From Carbonactinospora thermoautotrophica (GTDB lineage: Bacteria; Actinomycetota; Actinomycetes; Streptomycetales; Carbonactinosporaceae): a stretch of DNA of 64,000 nucleotides. Both the position numbers and the translations under genes were made by a program. The first letter of the stretch is position 1; every line of letters starts with the position of its first letter. Where the stretch lies: positions 1,242,501 through 1,306,500 of the forward strand of contig NZ_JYIJ01000019.1 in the NCBI RefSeq assembly GCF_001543895.1. Direction: 5' to 3'. Shown here piece by piece: positions 10,973 through 18,125 of this stretch. A model generated the notes under the pieces. That model did no database searches, had not been told where the DNA came from, and saw nothing but the letters and a program-made list of their open reading frames with translations.

Positions 10973-11275
10973 GTGGCGAGCGGGGCTTCCCGGAATCGAG
11001 CTCAGCCGGGCGTCTTCGCCGGGGATCACCCGATCAGGAACACGGGGTCAAGAGACTCCGCAACCGCGTCCTGGCCTTCGCGAAGAACCGGCTGCGGCCG
11101 GGAACGACGGCATGGGCTGCGGGGTCCGCAGCCCATGCCCAAACTCAGGTGGTACGGCCCGCGGGCGGTGCGCCCGGGGGACGAGTCCAGGCACCCGCGG
11201 GCCGGGTGACCACGGGGGATTCGCCGGCCGTCCTGGCCGGACACGTCTTACGACGAAAGGCCTGAGGCCAGGCGG
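10973..11275. other. Gap downstream of pdxH
   Basis: About 300 bases without a convincing gene; it holds the pdxH terminator hairpin described separately. Confidence 0.5.
11109..11139 (+). terminator. Hairpin downstream of pdxH
   Basis: A perfect 14-bp stem with arms 11109-11122 and 11126-11139 and a 3-base loop (ggt). It lies 136 bases after the pdxH stop. Confidence 0.7.
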
Positions 11276-11323
11276 CTAGCGCGCAGCCACCTCGCGCGTC
11301 CAGTAGTTACTCAGCCGGACCAC
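11276..11323 (-). CDS. 15-codon small ORF with extended Shine-Dalgarno
   Basis: The minus strand reads GTG to TAG for VVRLSNYWTREVAAR. Just before and over the start is 'agaaaggaggtggtcc', matching the full anti-Shine-Dalgarno tail of 16S rRNA except for one base. The GTG itself overlaps this element, so the true start may be the in-frame CTG at 11314, giving an 11-12-residue product. A good sigma-70-type promoter precedes it. It may be a leader peptide or ribosome-binding decoy. Its own product family is unknown to me, and no downstream same-strand gene follows. Confidence 0.4.
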   Translation of the reverse strand: MVRLSNYWTREVAAR

Positions 11324-11344
11324 CTCCTTTCTCGCGTACCGCCG

Positions 11345-11373
11345 ACGCTACGCCGGGCGGTGTGCGAGCACAA
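11345..11373 (-). promoter_or_regulatory. Sigma-70-type promoter for the small ORF
   Basis: On the minus strand TTGTGC (11373-11368), a 17-base spacer and TAGCGT (11350-11345) form a good -35/-10 pair. The predicted transcript would start about 10-15 bases before the extended Shine-Dalgarno. Confidence 0.55.
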
Positions 11374-11387
11374 CGGGTTTTCCTCAC

Positions 11388-12122
11388 TCACCCGGTGATC
11401 CTCGCCGGGTCCACCATGATCCACACCGCGCGCGCCCGGGCCAGCTCCCGTCCGGCGCCGTCGTAGAGGGTGGTGACGCTGAACGCCTTGCGCCCCTCCT
11501 GGCCGAGCAGCCGGCCCAGCACCACGCACTGGTCCCCGACCGTGGGCAGCGTGTCCACCTGGGCGGTCATCCGTCCCAGCACCATGGGCCGGCCACCCAG
11601 GTCGACGGTCCAGCCGCCCGGGCAGTCGAGGGCCGCCCAGACGAACTCCGGCAGCACGGTGCGCCCGTCCTCGCTCAGCGACGGGTCCGGGACCCACGGG
11701 CAGGCGGTGGTGTCCGGGCGGTCGCCGAGGGGGCCGGGGAAGATCCGCAGGCCGTCGCCGGCCGTGCGCTCCGGCCCGCAGGTGAAACAGCCGGGGAAGG
11801 GGTGCGCCGTGAAGCCCGCGTACCCCTTCGCCGCCGTCTCGGCCTCCGCGAAGGTCACCGGCGGTACCGGCGTGACGTCCAGGGCGGCGGGCTCGGCCTC
11901 GGCGACGAGCTGGTCGCCGTGCCGGATCTCCACCCGACCCTCGCCGGCCGGCGCGACCCGCAGCGGCGTCTCGAGCGGGGGCGGCTTGCGGAGGGTGACC
12001 TGGAACGGGACGGCCGCACCGGTGAGGGTGCCGGCGAGCTGTGCGACCCGGCCGGCGAAGTACCCGCCGTTGGCGCTGCCCGGCGGCCCGTGGAAGCGGC
12101 GGTCCACGACGAGTCGGGGCAC
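11388..12122 (-). CDS. Hotdog-fold (thioesterase-like) protein
   Basis: The 244-residue protein looks like a double-hotdog thioesterase or dehydratase-like protein: 'GSANGGYFAGRVAQLAG' near the start is the hotdog helix region, and a second unit runs from about 160 ('PEFVWAALDCPGGW'). In the middle is a 'FPGCFTCGPER' segment, a CxxC pair that may bind metal. Substrate unknown, probably an acyl-CoA. The GTG follows 'gaggaggtaac', a strong ribosome site. It starts 9 bases after udgX ends, so the two form one transcript. Confidence 0.75.
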   Translation of the reverse strand: MPRLVVDRRFHGPPGSANGGYFAGRVAQLAGTLTGAAVPFQVTLRKPPPLETPLRVAPAGEGRVEIRHGDQLVAEAEPAALDVTPVPPVTFAEAETAAKGYAGFTAHPFPGCFTCGPERTAGDGLRIFPGPLGDRPDTTACPWVPDPSLSEDGRTVLPEFVWAALDCPGGWTVDLGGRPMVLGRMTAQVDTLPTVGDQCVVLGRLLGQEGRKAFSVTTLYDGAGRELARARAVWIMVDPARITG

Positions 12123-12131
12123 GTTACCTCC

Positions 12132-12800
12132 TCAGTGGAGCACTTCCGCCGCGACGCGCAGGTCGGCCACGAGACCGGCGTACGCCGACTCGCGGTCGTC
12201 GGCCCGCAGCACCGCGGACGGGTGGACCGTGGCGACGACGAACGCGGAGCGGCGCGTTCCCTCCTCCCCGGCGTCCGTCGGCCACGGGATCAGCATGCCC
12301 CGCTGTTTGGTGACCCGGAACGACGGGCCCAGCAGCGCCCGGCCCGCGGTGGCCCCCAGCGCGATGATCACCTCGGGGTCGAGGATGGCCAGCTCGGCCT
12401 GCAACCAGGGCTTGCAGGCCGTGATGTGGCCCATGTCCGGAGTCTGGTGGAGGCGCCGCTTGCCCGGCCCGCTCTGGGTGAACCGGAAGTGCTTGACCGC
12501 GTTGGTGACGTACGCGTCCGCACGCTCGATGCCGACCTCGGCCAGCGCCCGGTCGAGCAGCCGCCCGGCCGGGCCGACGAACGGCAGGCCCTGCCGGTCC
12601 TCCTGGTCGCCGGGCTGCTCGCCCACGAGCACGACGCGAGCGGTGGGCGATCCCGCGCCGAACACGGTCTGGGTGGCGTTCTCGTACAGTTCGCAGCCGC
12701 GGCACGCCCGGGCGGCCTCGCGTAGCTGGTCGAGATCCGCGCCCGGGGGGATCCAGTGCTGAGCGCCCGGACGCTCGGGACGTTGCTTCACTGCGGGCAT
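12132..12800 (-). CDS. udgX: Uracil-DNA glycosylase UdgX-type (family 4-like, Fe-S)
   Basis: The 222-residue protein has family-4 uracil-DNA glycosylase motifs: 'VGEQPGDQEDRQGLPFVGPAG' (motif I region) and 'VVATVHPSAVLR' (motif II). Four Fe-S cysteine candidates are seen ('CRGCELYEN', 'TACKPWL' and one more). The distinguishing feature is the loop 'GPGKRRLHQTP', the KRRxH loop that in mycobacterial UdgX supplies the histidine that bonds covalently to the sugar after uracil removal. It heads an operon with the hotdog gene. Confidence 0.9.
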   Translation of the reverse strand: MPAVKQRPERPGAQHWIPPGADLDQLREAARACRGCELYENATQTVFGAGSPTARVVLVGEQPGDQEDRQGLPFVGPAGRLLDRALAEVGIERADAYVTNAVKHFRFTQSGPGKRRLHQTPDMGHITACKPWLQAELAILDPEVIIALGATAGRALLGPSFRVTKQRGMLIPWPTDAGEEGTRRSAFVVATVHPSAVLRADDRESAYAGLVADLRVAAEVLH

Positions 12801-13252
12801 GGCCCGAACCTACCCGGTCGGCCTGACCCGAATCAGAGCGCGAACCACGCGGTCCCGGTACCGCTTCAGCAGCCGGGCCTGCTCCACGCCGTCTTCGACG
12901 TCGCCGGACCTGGAGATCGGCGGGGTGATCCCGTGGGGAGTCCCGGGGCCGGCCCGGTACGCCCGCGACCGGGTCGAAGACGCGGAAGTGTGCCGTGTCG
13001 GCTACCAGCGCCGGGTGGGCGCGCCGCCGCGAGGGCGTGCTCGTCGTGACACCTGGGAAGGTATGTCACGATTGTCGGACTTGTAGTTAGGTCGACCGGG
13101 AAGTTCCCGCCAACAGCGCGAACGGGTTGGTAAAAAGCGTCACGGTACGGACAATGGAATGAGTCAATCTTCCTGAAGGAATCGAAGAGCGGTCGCCAGG
13201 GCGCGTGACTGCCTACGCCCTCGTGAGCGCGGTGGACGAGCGAGGAACGCGC
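12801..13252. promoter_or_regulatory. Divergent gap between udgX and ideR
   Basis: No gene is supported here. Bases 13081-13240 hold the ideR leader: a 'gttaggtcgacc' element near 13086-13097 resembles half of an iron box, and A-rich 'ggtaaaaagcg' and 'gacaatggaatg' follow. No -35/-10 pair is decisive. Confidence 0.4.
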
Positions 13253-13945
13253 GTGAGTGAGCTGATCGACACCACGGAGATGTACCTCCGCACCATCTAC
13301 GAGCTGGAGGAAGAGGGCATCGTGCCGCTCCGAGCCCGGATCGCCGAGCGGCTGGGCCAGAGCGGTCCCACGGTGAGCCAGACCGTCGCGCGCATGCAGC
13401 GGGACGGCCTGCTGACGGTGGAGGGCGATCGACACCTGGAACTCACCAAGGAGGGGCGTGCCCTCGCCACCCGGGTCATGCGCAAGCACCGGCTCGCCGA
13501 GCGGATGCTGGTCGACATCATCGGCCTGGACTGGGAACAGGTACACGCCGAAGCGTGCCGCTGGGAGCACGTGATGAGCGAAGCGGTGGAGCGTCGGCTG
13601 CTGCAGCTGCTCAACCACCCCACCGAGTCGCCGTTCGGCAACCCCATCCCCGGGTTGGAGGAACTCGGCGAGGAGAAGCAGGCTGAGGACTTCAAGGAGG
13701 GCGGCCTGGTCAGCCTCGCCACCGTCCTCCACCAGGCGCCGCGCCGTGTGATCATCCGCCGCATCGGGGAACCGGTCCAGACAGACATGCGGATCATGCA
13801 CGCCCTGCGCCGGGCCGGCGTGCATCCGGGCGCGGTGGTGGGCGTGGAGCGTTCGCTGGGCGGCGGGGTGCTGATCGGCAGCCACGGCGAGACGGCCGAG
13901 CTGGACCTGGGCGTGGCCTCGCACATCTTCGTGGCCGCCCGGTAA
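13253..13945 (+). CDS. ideR: Iron-dependent repressor (IdeR/DmdR family)
   Basis: IdeR binds DNA when loaded with Fe2+ and represses iron uptake genes. The 230-residue length equals that of mycobacterial IdeR. Domain 1 (winged helix, 'RIAERLGQSGPTVSQTVARMQRDGLL'), domain 2 (dimer and metal ligands 'AEACRWEHVMSEAVERRL') and a C-terminal SH3-like domain are all present. Metal ligands Met, Cys, Glu and His appear in order. The start at GTG 13253 is chosen from 'gaggaacgcgc' and the known N-terminus 'ELIDTTEMYLRTIYELEEEG'. Confidence 0.95.
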   Translation: MSELIDTTEMYLRTIYELEEEGIVPLRARIAERLGQSGPTVSQTVARMQRDGLLTVEGDRHLELTKEGRALATRVMRKHRLAERMLVDIIGLDWEQVHAEACRWEHVMSEAVERRLLQLLNHPTESPFGNPIPGLEELGEEKQAEDFKEGGLVSLATVLHQAPRRVIIRRIGEPVQTDMRIMHALRRAGVHPGAVVGVERSLGGGVLIGSHGETAELDLGVASHIFVAAR

Positions 13946-14375
13946 CGGGGTTCCTGCTGGCCAGCCCGCGGCACGGGCGCTACGCCGAGGTGCCGGGCGC
14001 GGGCGCCACGGCCAGCGAATGACGCGAGCCCTTCGCGCCCCCGTTCGCCCAGCCCGGCACGTCACCGCGCGGCAGCCCCGGCCGGTCCCCGCCCCCGGGC
14101 ACCGGCCGGCGGCGCTGTTCGCTCCTCACGGGTGTCACGACGTACCCCGTCACCACGTACCCCGTCGGGGGTAGGGCCGCGAGGCGAGGAGCGGAAACGC
14201 GATGTCAACCAGCCGCCCGATCCGGTGACGGTCACCGGATCCCGGAACGAGGACCCCCGGTCGCCGCGGCAGGCGGCGCCGTCGACGCCGCGCTCGGCCG
14301 AACCGGCGAAACCGGCGACTCGACGCCCCGATAAGGGGAAGTACCCGGACCACATCTCCGAGCACGGAGGGTCCG
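13946..14375 (+). promoter_or_regulatory. Leader region of the CapA-like gene with inverted repeat
   Basis: About 430 bases with no supported gene. At 14219-14241 an 11-bp inverted repeat (gatccggtgac / gtcaccggatc) surrounds one base, giving an operator-like palindrome. Just before it, 'ggaacgcgATG' begins an 8-codon frame ending within the palindrome. Confidence 0.4.
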
Positions 14376-15560
14376 ATGGCCGGTCCGATCCGGGGGCACT
14401 GGACCACCCGCGCCGCGCTGACCGGCCTCGCCGGGTTGGCGCTGGCCGGTCTCGCGTTGTGGGGCTGCCGCTCCAGCTGGGAGGACGGCCGTGCGGGAGG
14501 TTCCCACACGGGCACCGGCACGGCGCACGTGCCCCGTGCGTTCACCGTGCTGGCCAGCGGGGACGTGCTGATCCACGACACCGTCGCGGCCCAGGCGGCC
14601 GCGCACGCGCGGCACGCCGGCCGGCCCGGGTACGACTTCCGGCCCCTGCTGCGGGACGCCAGGCCGGTGATTCAGGGCGCGGACCTGGCGATCTGCCACC
14701 TCGAAGTGCCGCTCGCCGCGCCCGGCGGCCCCTACCGGTACTACCCCCTGTTCAGCGCGCCCCCGCAGGTCGCCGACGCGCTGAAGGACGCCGGATACGA
14801 CACGTGCTCCACCGCGTCCAACCACGCCCTCGACCAGGGCGCGGCCGGGGTGCGCCGCACGCTGGACAGGCTGGACCAGGTGGGGCTGCGACACACCGGC
14901 TCGGCCCGGTCGGCCGCCGAGGCCGCCCGCGTCAACCTGCTCCAGGTACGCGGCGTGCCGGTCGCGCATCTGTCCTACGCATACGGGTTCAACGGCATCC
15001 CGTTGCCGGCGGGCATGCCGTGGCTGGCCAACCAGATCGACGCGGGGCGGATCCTGGCCGAGGCGTGGCGGGCGCGCTCCGCCGGCGCGCAGGTGGTGAT
15101 CGTGAGCCTGCACTGGGGGAGCGAGTACCAGCACGAGCCCACGCCGGAACAACGGGCACTCGCCCGGCAGCTGCTCGGCGATCCCGCCGTGGACCTGATC
15201 GTCGGGCACCACGCCCACGTGGTACAGCCGTTCGAGCGGATCGGTGACAAGTGGGTCGCCTACGGGCTCGGCAACCAGCTCGCGGAGCAGTTCTCCCTCC
15301 GCAACCCGGCCACGCAGGAGACCGTGTACGCCCGGTTCCGCTTCACCGAGCCGGAGCCCGGGCGGTGGCGGGTCACGCGGGCCGAGTACCTGCCCATGGT
15401 GATCCACCGGCCGCCGCTGCGGATCGTCGACCCGCGGCGCGCCCTGCGCGACCCGGACGTGCCGGCGGGCGACCGCGTCCGGTACGAGAACGCGCTGCGG
15501 GCCATCCAGCGGAACGTGCTCCGGCTGGGCGCCGACCGGGCCGGCCTGCGCCTCGGGTGA
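14376..15560 (+). CDS. CapA/PgsA-family putative metallophosphatase, exported
   Basis: The 394-residue protein has an N-terminal hydrophobic segment (LTGLAGLALAGLALWGC) with a weak lipobox cysteine, then the CapA fold: 'VLASGDVLIHDTV', 'ICHLEVPLA', 'CSTASNHALDQGAAG', 'VIVSLHWGSEYQ' and 'VDLIVGHHAHVVQ'. The Asp/Asn/His pattern matches calcineurin-like metal binding. CapA proteins act in poly-gamma-glutamate synthesis or related envelope functions; here there is no pgsB/C beside it, so the role is open. Good site 'ggagggtccgATG'. Confidence 0.88.
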   Translation: MAGPIRGHWTTRAALTGLAGLALAGLALWGCRSSWEDGRAGGSHTGTGTAHVPRAFTVLASGDVLIHDTVAAQAAAHARHAGRPGYDFRPLLRDARPVIQGADLAICHLEVPLAAPGGPYRYYPLFSAPPQVADALKDAGYDTCSTASNHALDQGAAGVRRTLDRLDQVGLRHTGSARSAAEAARVNLLQVRGVPVAHLSYAYGFNGIPLPAGMPWLANQIDAGRILAEAWRARSAGAQVVIVSLHWGSEYQHEPTPEQRALARQLLGDPAVDLIVGHHAHVVQPFERIGDKWVAYGLGNQLAEQFSLRNPATQETVYARFRFTEPEPGRWRVTRAEYLPMVIHRPPLRIVDPRRALRDPDVPAGDRVRYENALRAIQRNVLRLGADRAGLRLG

Positions 15561-15575
15561 ACGTTCTCCGCGCCC

Positions 15576-15653
15576 GGTGCTTGATTGCTCGCTTCGCCCG
15601 CGGTGCTTGATTGCTCGCTTCGCCCGCGGTGCTTGATTGCTCGCTTCGCCCGC
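15576..15653. repeat. Three perfect tandem copies of a 26-bp unit
   Basis: Copies at 15576-15601, 15602-15627 and 15628-15653 are identical; the unit starts ggtgcttgattgctcgc. They lie just after the capA-like stop and before the convergent prim-pol gene. Confidence 0.95.
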
Positions 15654-15708
15654 GCGCGGTTGCGCTGGCCGCGGGCCTGCGCCCTCCAGCTCAGCGGTCG
15701 CGCGCGGG

Positions 15709-16398
15709 CTAGCGGGCGCAGGCGTACGCGATCGGGGCGATCAGCTCCCGCGCGTCCGGCAGCCAGCGGTTCGCCTCGACCGGCGGGCGGACCCAGTGCG
15801 TGGCCCCGAGGGCCAGTCCGGCGTTCGACGGCGGGGCCACCACGTACTCCCCCTTGCCCAGATATCTGAGGTCGAGCCGCTCGGGCTTCCAGCCGAGCCG
15901 CCGCACCAGGTCGGGCAGTTGCTTCTGCATGCCGGGCAGCACGAAGAACTGCAGCCGCCGGCCCGGCGTGGACAGCACCGGGCCGAGCTGCTTACCCTGC
16001 CGTTCCAGCCGGGCGAGCGCCAGGCAGCCGGCGAGTTCCGGCACGTCGATCACGTCGAACATCCGACCGGCCGGCAGGATGATCGAGGCGTCGGGGTGCG
16101 CGCCCCACAGCTGCCGTACCCGGACGCCGCTCGTCGTCGCCTCGACCGCCCAGTCGGAGCTCAGCGGGTGCGCGCCGGGCCGGGTGCAGTCCAGCCGGCC
16201 GCACGAGCAGAGCACCCGCGCATCCCGCCGGACGAGATGGTGGCCCGGTGCCACCTGCCAGTGCCGGTCCTCCGCGTACCGGATGGCCGCCGCGAGCAGC
16301 GCCTCGCGATCCACCTCAGCGCCGGTCGACCAGGCGCCGGTCGGGCCGGCTCCGTCCCTCCGCGAACCCTTGGTTTGCGCGCCGATAACGGTTTCCAC
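15709..16398 (-). CDS. Prim-pol-like protein (bifunctional DNA primase/polymerase N-terminal domain)
   Basis: The 229-residue protein resembles the short actinobacterial proteins with only the N-terminal prim-pol domain: 'AAIRYAEDRHWQVAPGHHLV', a Cys cluster 'CSCGRLDCTRPGAHP' and 'SIILPAGRMFDVIDVPE'. The helicase part of larger prim-pol proteins is absent, and I see no clear catalytic DxD, so it may be a regulator or remnant enzyme. The GTG at 16398 lacks a ribosome site; the next in-frame GTG (VDREALLAAA, codon 29) is a real alternative. Confidence 0.65.
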   Translation of the reverse strand: METVIGAQTKGSRRDGAGPTGAWSTGAEVDREALLAAAIRYAEDRHWQVAPGHHLVRRDARVLCSCGRLDCTRPGAHPLSSDWAVEATTSGVRVRQLWGAHPDASIILPAGRMFDVIDVPELAGCLALARLERQGKQLGPVLSTPGRRLQFFVLPGMQKQLPDLVRRLGWKPERLDLRYLGKGEYVVAPPSNAGLALGATHWVRPPVEANRWLPDARELIAPIAYACAR

Positions 16399-16727
16399 GC
16401 CGTACGCAACGGAGGTGATCGCGGAAGGTTACGTGACTTGTCATGAATGCTCTTGTCCGTGACTTGTCATGAATGCGCCTGTCCACGCGAGTCAACGGAT
16501 ATGCCCCACCATGTGGTGGTAGGTCATGAAATATGGCTGAATCGTAATGAGGCGTATATCCGCGTCGGGTCTTTACGGGTCTTTCACCGGTGTGTCAAGA
16601 GACGGGCTAGACCACCAGGCGATCACCTCGCTATGTTTTCTCCGACGCCGCCGATCGGCGTCTGGCTGTCGGTGGCCCTACGGGGGACCCGGCGGTCACC
16701 GGTGACTATCCATGGGGGAATTCACTA
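16399..16727. promoter_or_regulatory. Upstream region of the ESX cassette
   Basis: About 330 bases, fairly AT-rich. It holds a 26-bp tandem repeat (described separately), a 14-bp palindrome 'ccaccatgtggtgg' at 16506-16519 and a hairpin 'gacgccg..cggcgtc' near 16647-16665. The WXG100 gene starts after 'gggggaattcacta'. The promoter of the prim-pol gene also lies here. No decisive -35/-10 pair was found. Confidence 0.5.
16433..16484. repeat. 26-bp tandem repeat, two copies
   Basis: Copies at 16433-16458 and 16459-16484 share 24 of 26 bases (gtgacttgtcatgaatgc start). Each contains the palindrome tcatga. Iteron-like placement upstream of the WXG100 gene suggests a regulator site. Confidence 0.85.
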
Positions 16728-17042
16728 ATGGCTGATTCCTTCCGCACTGGCACTGCTGAGATGCAGCAGACCGCCCAGCGCATCGAGGACGTGGCGGCGA
16801 ACATCAACGGTCAGCTCTCCCAGCTGCAGAGCCAGATCGAGCCGCTGGCCTCCGCGTGGCAGGGCATGGCGCAGCAGGCGTTCATGCAGCTGATGGAGCG
16901 CTGGCGCGAGGACGTGACCAAGCTCAACCAGGCGCTGTCGTCGATCGCCGAGATGATGGGTGGCGCCGCGAAGAAGTACGACGCGACCGAGCAGGCGCAG
17001 CAGAGTTCCTTCACCAACATCCTCGGCGCCCTCGGCGGCTGA
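16728..17042 (+). CDS. WXG100-family protein (ESX substrate)
   Basis: The 104-residue protein is all-helical with the WXG turn at Trp44-Gln-Gly46 ('ASAWQGMAQQAF') and a C-terminal 'YDATEQ' that fits the YxxxD/E secretion signal. WXG100 proteins pair as helical hairpins and leave through type VII (ESX) secretion. A partner of the same kind follows at 17135. Start: ATG after 'gggggaattcacta'. Confidence 0.93.
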   Translation: MADSFRTGTAEMQQTAQRIEDVAANINGQLSQLQSQIEPLASAWQGMAQQAFMQLMERWREDVTKLNQALSSIAEMMGGAAKKYDATEQAQQSSFTNILGALGG

Positions 17043-17063
17043 GCCCCCTGCGCGCCACTATCT

Positions 17064-17084
17064 CCCGCGTGCGGGTGACGGGGG
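17064..17084 (+). terminator. Weak hairpin between the two WXG100 genes
   Basis: A small stem (cccgc / gcggg, 17064-17068 and 17071-17075) is followed by 'tgacgggggtttt'. It could be an attenuator; it is too short to be sure. Confidence 0.35.
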
Positions 17085-17134
17085 TTTTCGAGTGGCTCGC
17101 ACGCGCTTGAAGAGCTTTTGAGGAGATTTGCGAC

Positions 17135-17431
17135 ATGAGCGGCAGCTACATCAAGGTAAGCTTCAGCACCCTCGAGGGCGGGGCGCAGTCCTGCCGGTCG
17201 ACCGCCGGCCAGATCCGTCAGCAGCTCGACGACCTGCGCGCCGAGGTCCAGCGCCTCGCCGGGGAGTGGGAGGGCGAGGCGCAGGCCGCCTACCAGGCCA
17301 AGCAGCAGCAGTGGGACCAGGCCGCGGGTGACCTGCAGCAGGTTCTGGAGCGCATCGCGACCGCGCTGAGCGAGGCGGCGCAGCAGTACCAGGCGACGGA
17401 GCAGGCCAACGCCGCGATCTGGGGCGGCTGA
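17135..17431 (+). CDS. WXG100-family protein (ESX substrate, second)
   Basis: The 98-residue protein has its WXG turn at Trp45-Glu-Gly47 ('AGEWEGEAQAAY') and a 'YQATEQ' tail like the first WXG100 protein, so each carries a possible YxxxD/E signal. The two are likely an EsxA/EsxB-like heterodimer (inference from adjacency). Translation begins after 'gaggagatttgcgac'. A strong hairpin follows at 17458. Confidence 0.93.
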   Translation: MSGSYIKVSFSTLEGGAQSCRSTAGQIRQQLDDLRAEVQRLAGEWEGEAQAAYQAKQQQWDQAAGDLQQVLERIATALSEAAQQYQATEQANAAIWGG

Positions 17432-17457
17432 GTCGGTCATCAGCACTGGTTTCGGGC

Positions 17458-17483
17458 AGAGGTGGGCGGCATCGCCCACCTCT
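17458..17483 (+). terminator. 11-bp perfect hairpin after the second WXG100 gene
   Basis: Arms 17458-17468 and 17473-17483 (agaggtgggcg and its complement) around 'gcat'. It may end or stabilise the WXG100 transcript, letting substrates be made in excess over downstream genes. Confidence 0.7.
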
Positions 17484-17513
17484 CCCATGCTTGTCATGGG
17501 GGGATCCTGACCG

Positions 17514-18095
17514 ATGAGTGGGAACCAGTTTCACGTCGAGCTGGACGCGCTCGAAGGCTTCGCCCAGAAGCTGCGGGTCTTGGTCGAGGAGTTCGAGGAA
17601 ACGGCCAGCCACGCCAAGGAGACGCGCCTCGAACGCGGCAAGATCGGTAACTTCTCGGGCGCGCACATGCTCGAGTCGCAATACGACGACATGCTCACGC
17701 AGCTCCACCTGCTGCTGAACGATGTCAACCTGCAGATCGAGGATATGCGCGGCAACATGAAGCGCGTGGTGCAGGCATACGCGCAGACCGACAACGACCG
17801 CGCCGTCGCCTTCCGCCAGACCGAGCAGGACCTGCTGCCGAAGCAGCAGTACTACGAGCAGTACCGGCAGCTCGAGGCCGCGCAGCAGGCCACCCAGCAG
17901 ATGGCGCCGCTCGTGGGGGTCGCCGAGACCGGGCTGTACGCCAGCCAGGAGGCCCAGAAGGCCCAGCTCCTCGCCCAGTCCGACGCCGCCGTGCAGCAGG
18001 CGGTGCAGCAGGCGAAGGCCGAGAACCAGCCGGTCGTCGACCAGGGCGCCACGGTCGCCCGCATCGAGGGCGGGGGGAACGTGGAGCTGTGGTGA
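17514..18095 (+). CDS. Helical protein of the ESX cassette, unknown
   Basis: The 193-residue protein is predicted by eye to be almost entirely helical and Gln/Ala-rich, with heptad-like stretches ('LRVLVEEFEETASHAKE', 'RQLEAAQQATQQMAPL'). The first 100 residues have the length and helix-loop-helix feel of WXG100/EspC-like ESX-associated proteins, but the WXG turn is replaced by 'NFSGAHM'. It has no signal peptide. I do not recognise a family. It sits between the WXG100 pair and the Gly-rich protein, so it is probably a chaperone or substrate of the same system. Confidence 0.75.
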   Translation: MSGNQFHVELDALEGFAQKLRVLVEEFEETASHAKETRLERGKIGNFSGAHMLESQYDDMLTQLHLLLNDVNLQIEDMRGNMKRVVQAYAQTDNDRAVAFRQTEQDLLPKQQYYEQYRQLEAAQQATQQMAPLVGVAETGLYASQEAQKAQLLAQSDAAVQQAVQQAKAENQPVVDQGATVARIEGGGNVELW

Positions 18096-18125
18096 ACGGT
18101 CGCCTGAACCGGGAAGGGGGTCACG

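Noticed and set aside
11309-11345. Resemblance of 'gccggaccacctcctttct' to the 16S rRNA 3' tail
   Set aside because: The rest of the 16S tail ('aacaaggtagccg') is missing; the match is explained by an extended Shine-Dalgarno on the minus strand.
12799-13086. 95-codon plus-strand frame between udgX and ideR
   Set aside because: Composition is not protein-like and no start signal supports it.
13081-13100. Iron box upstream of ideR
   Set aside because: 'gttaggtcgacc' matches only part of the 19-bp consensus; kept as a remark, not as a site.
15576-16484. CRISPR array
   Set aside because: The 26-bp units are tandem without spacers and there are no cas genes.
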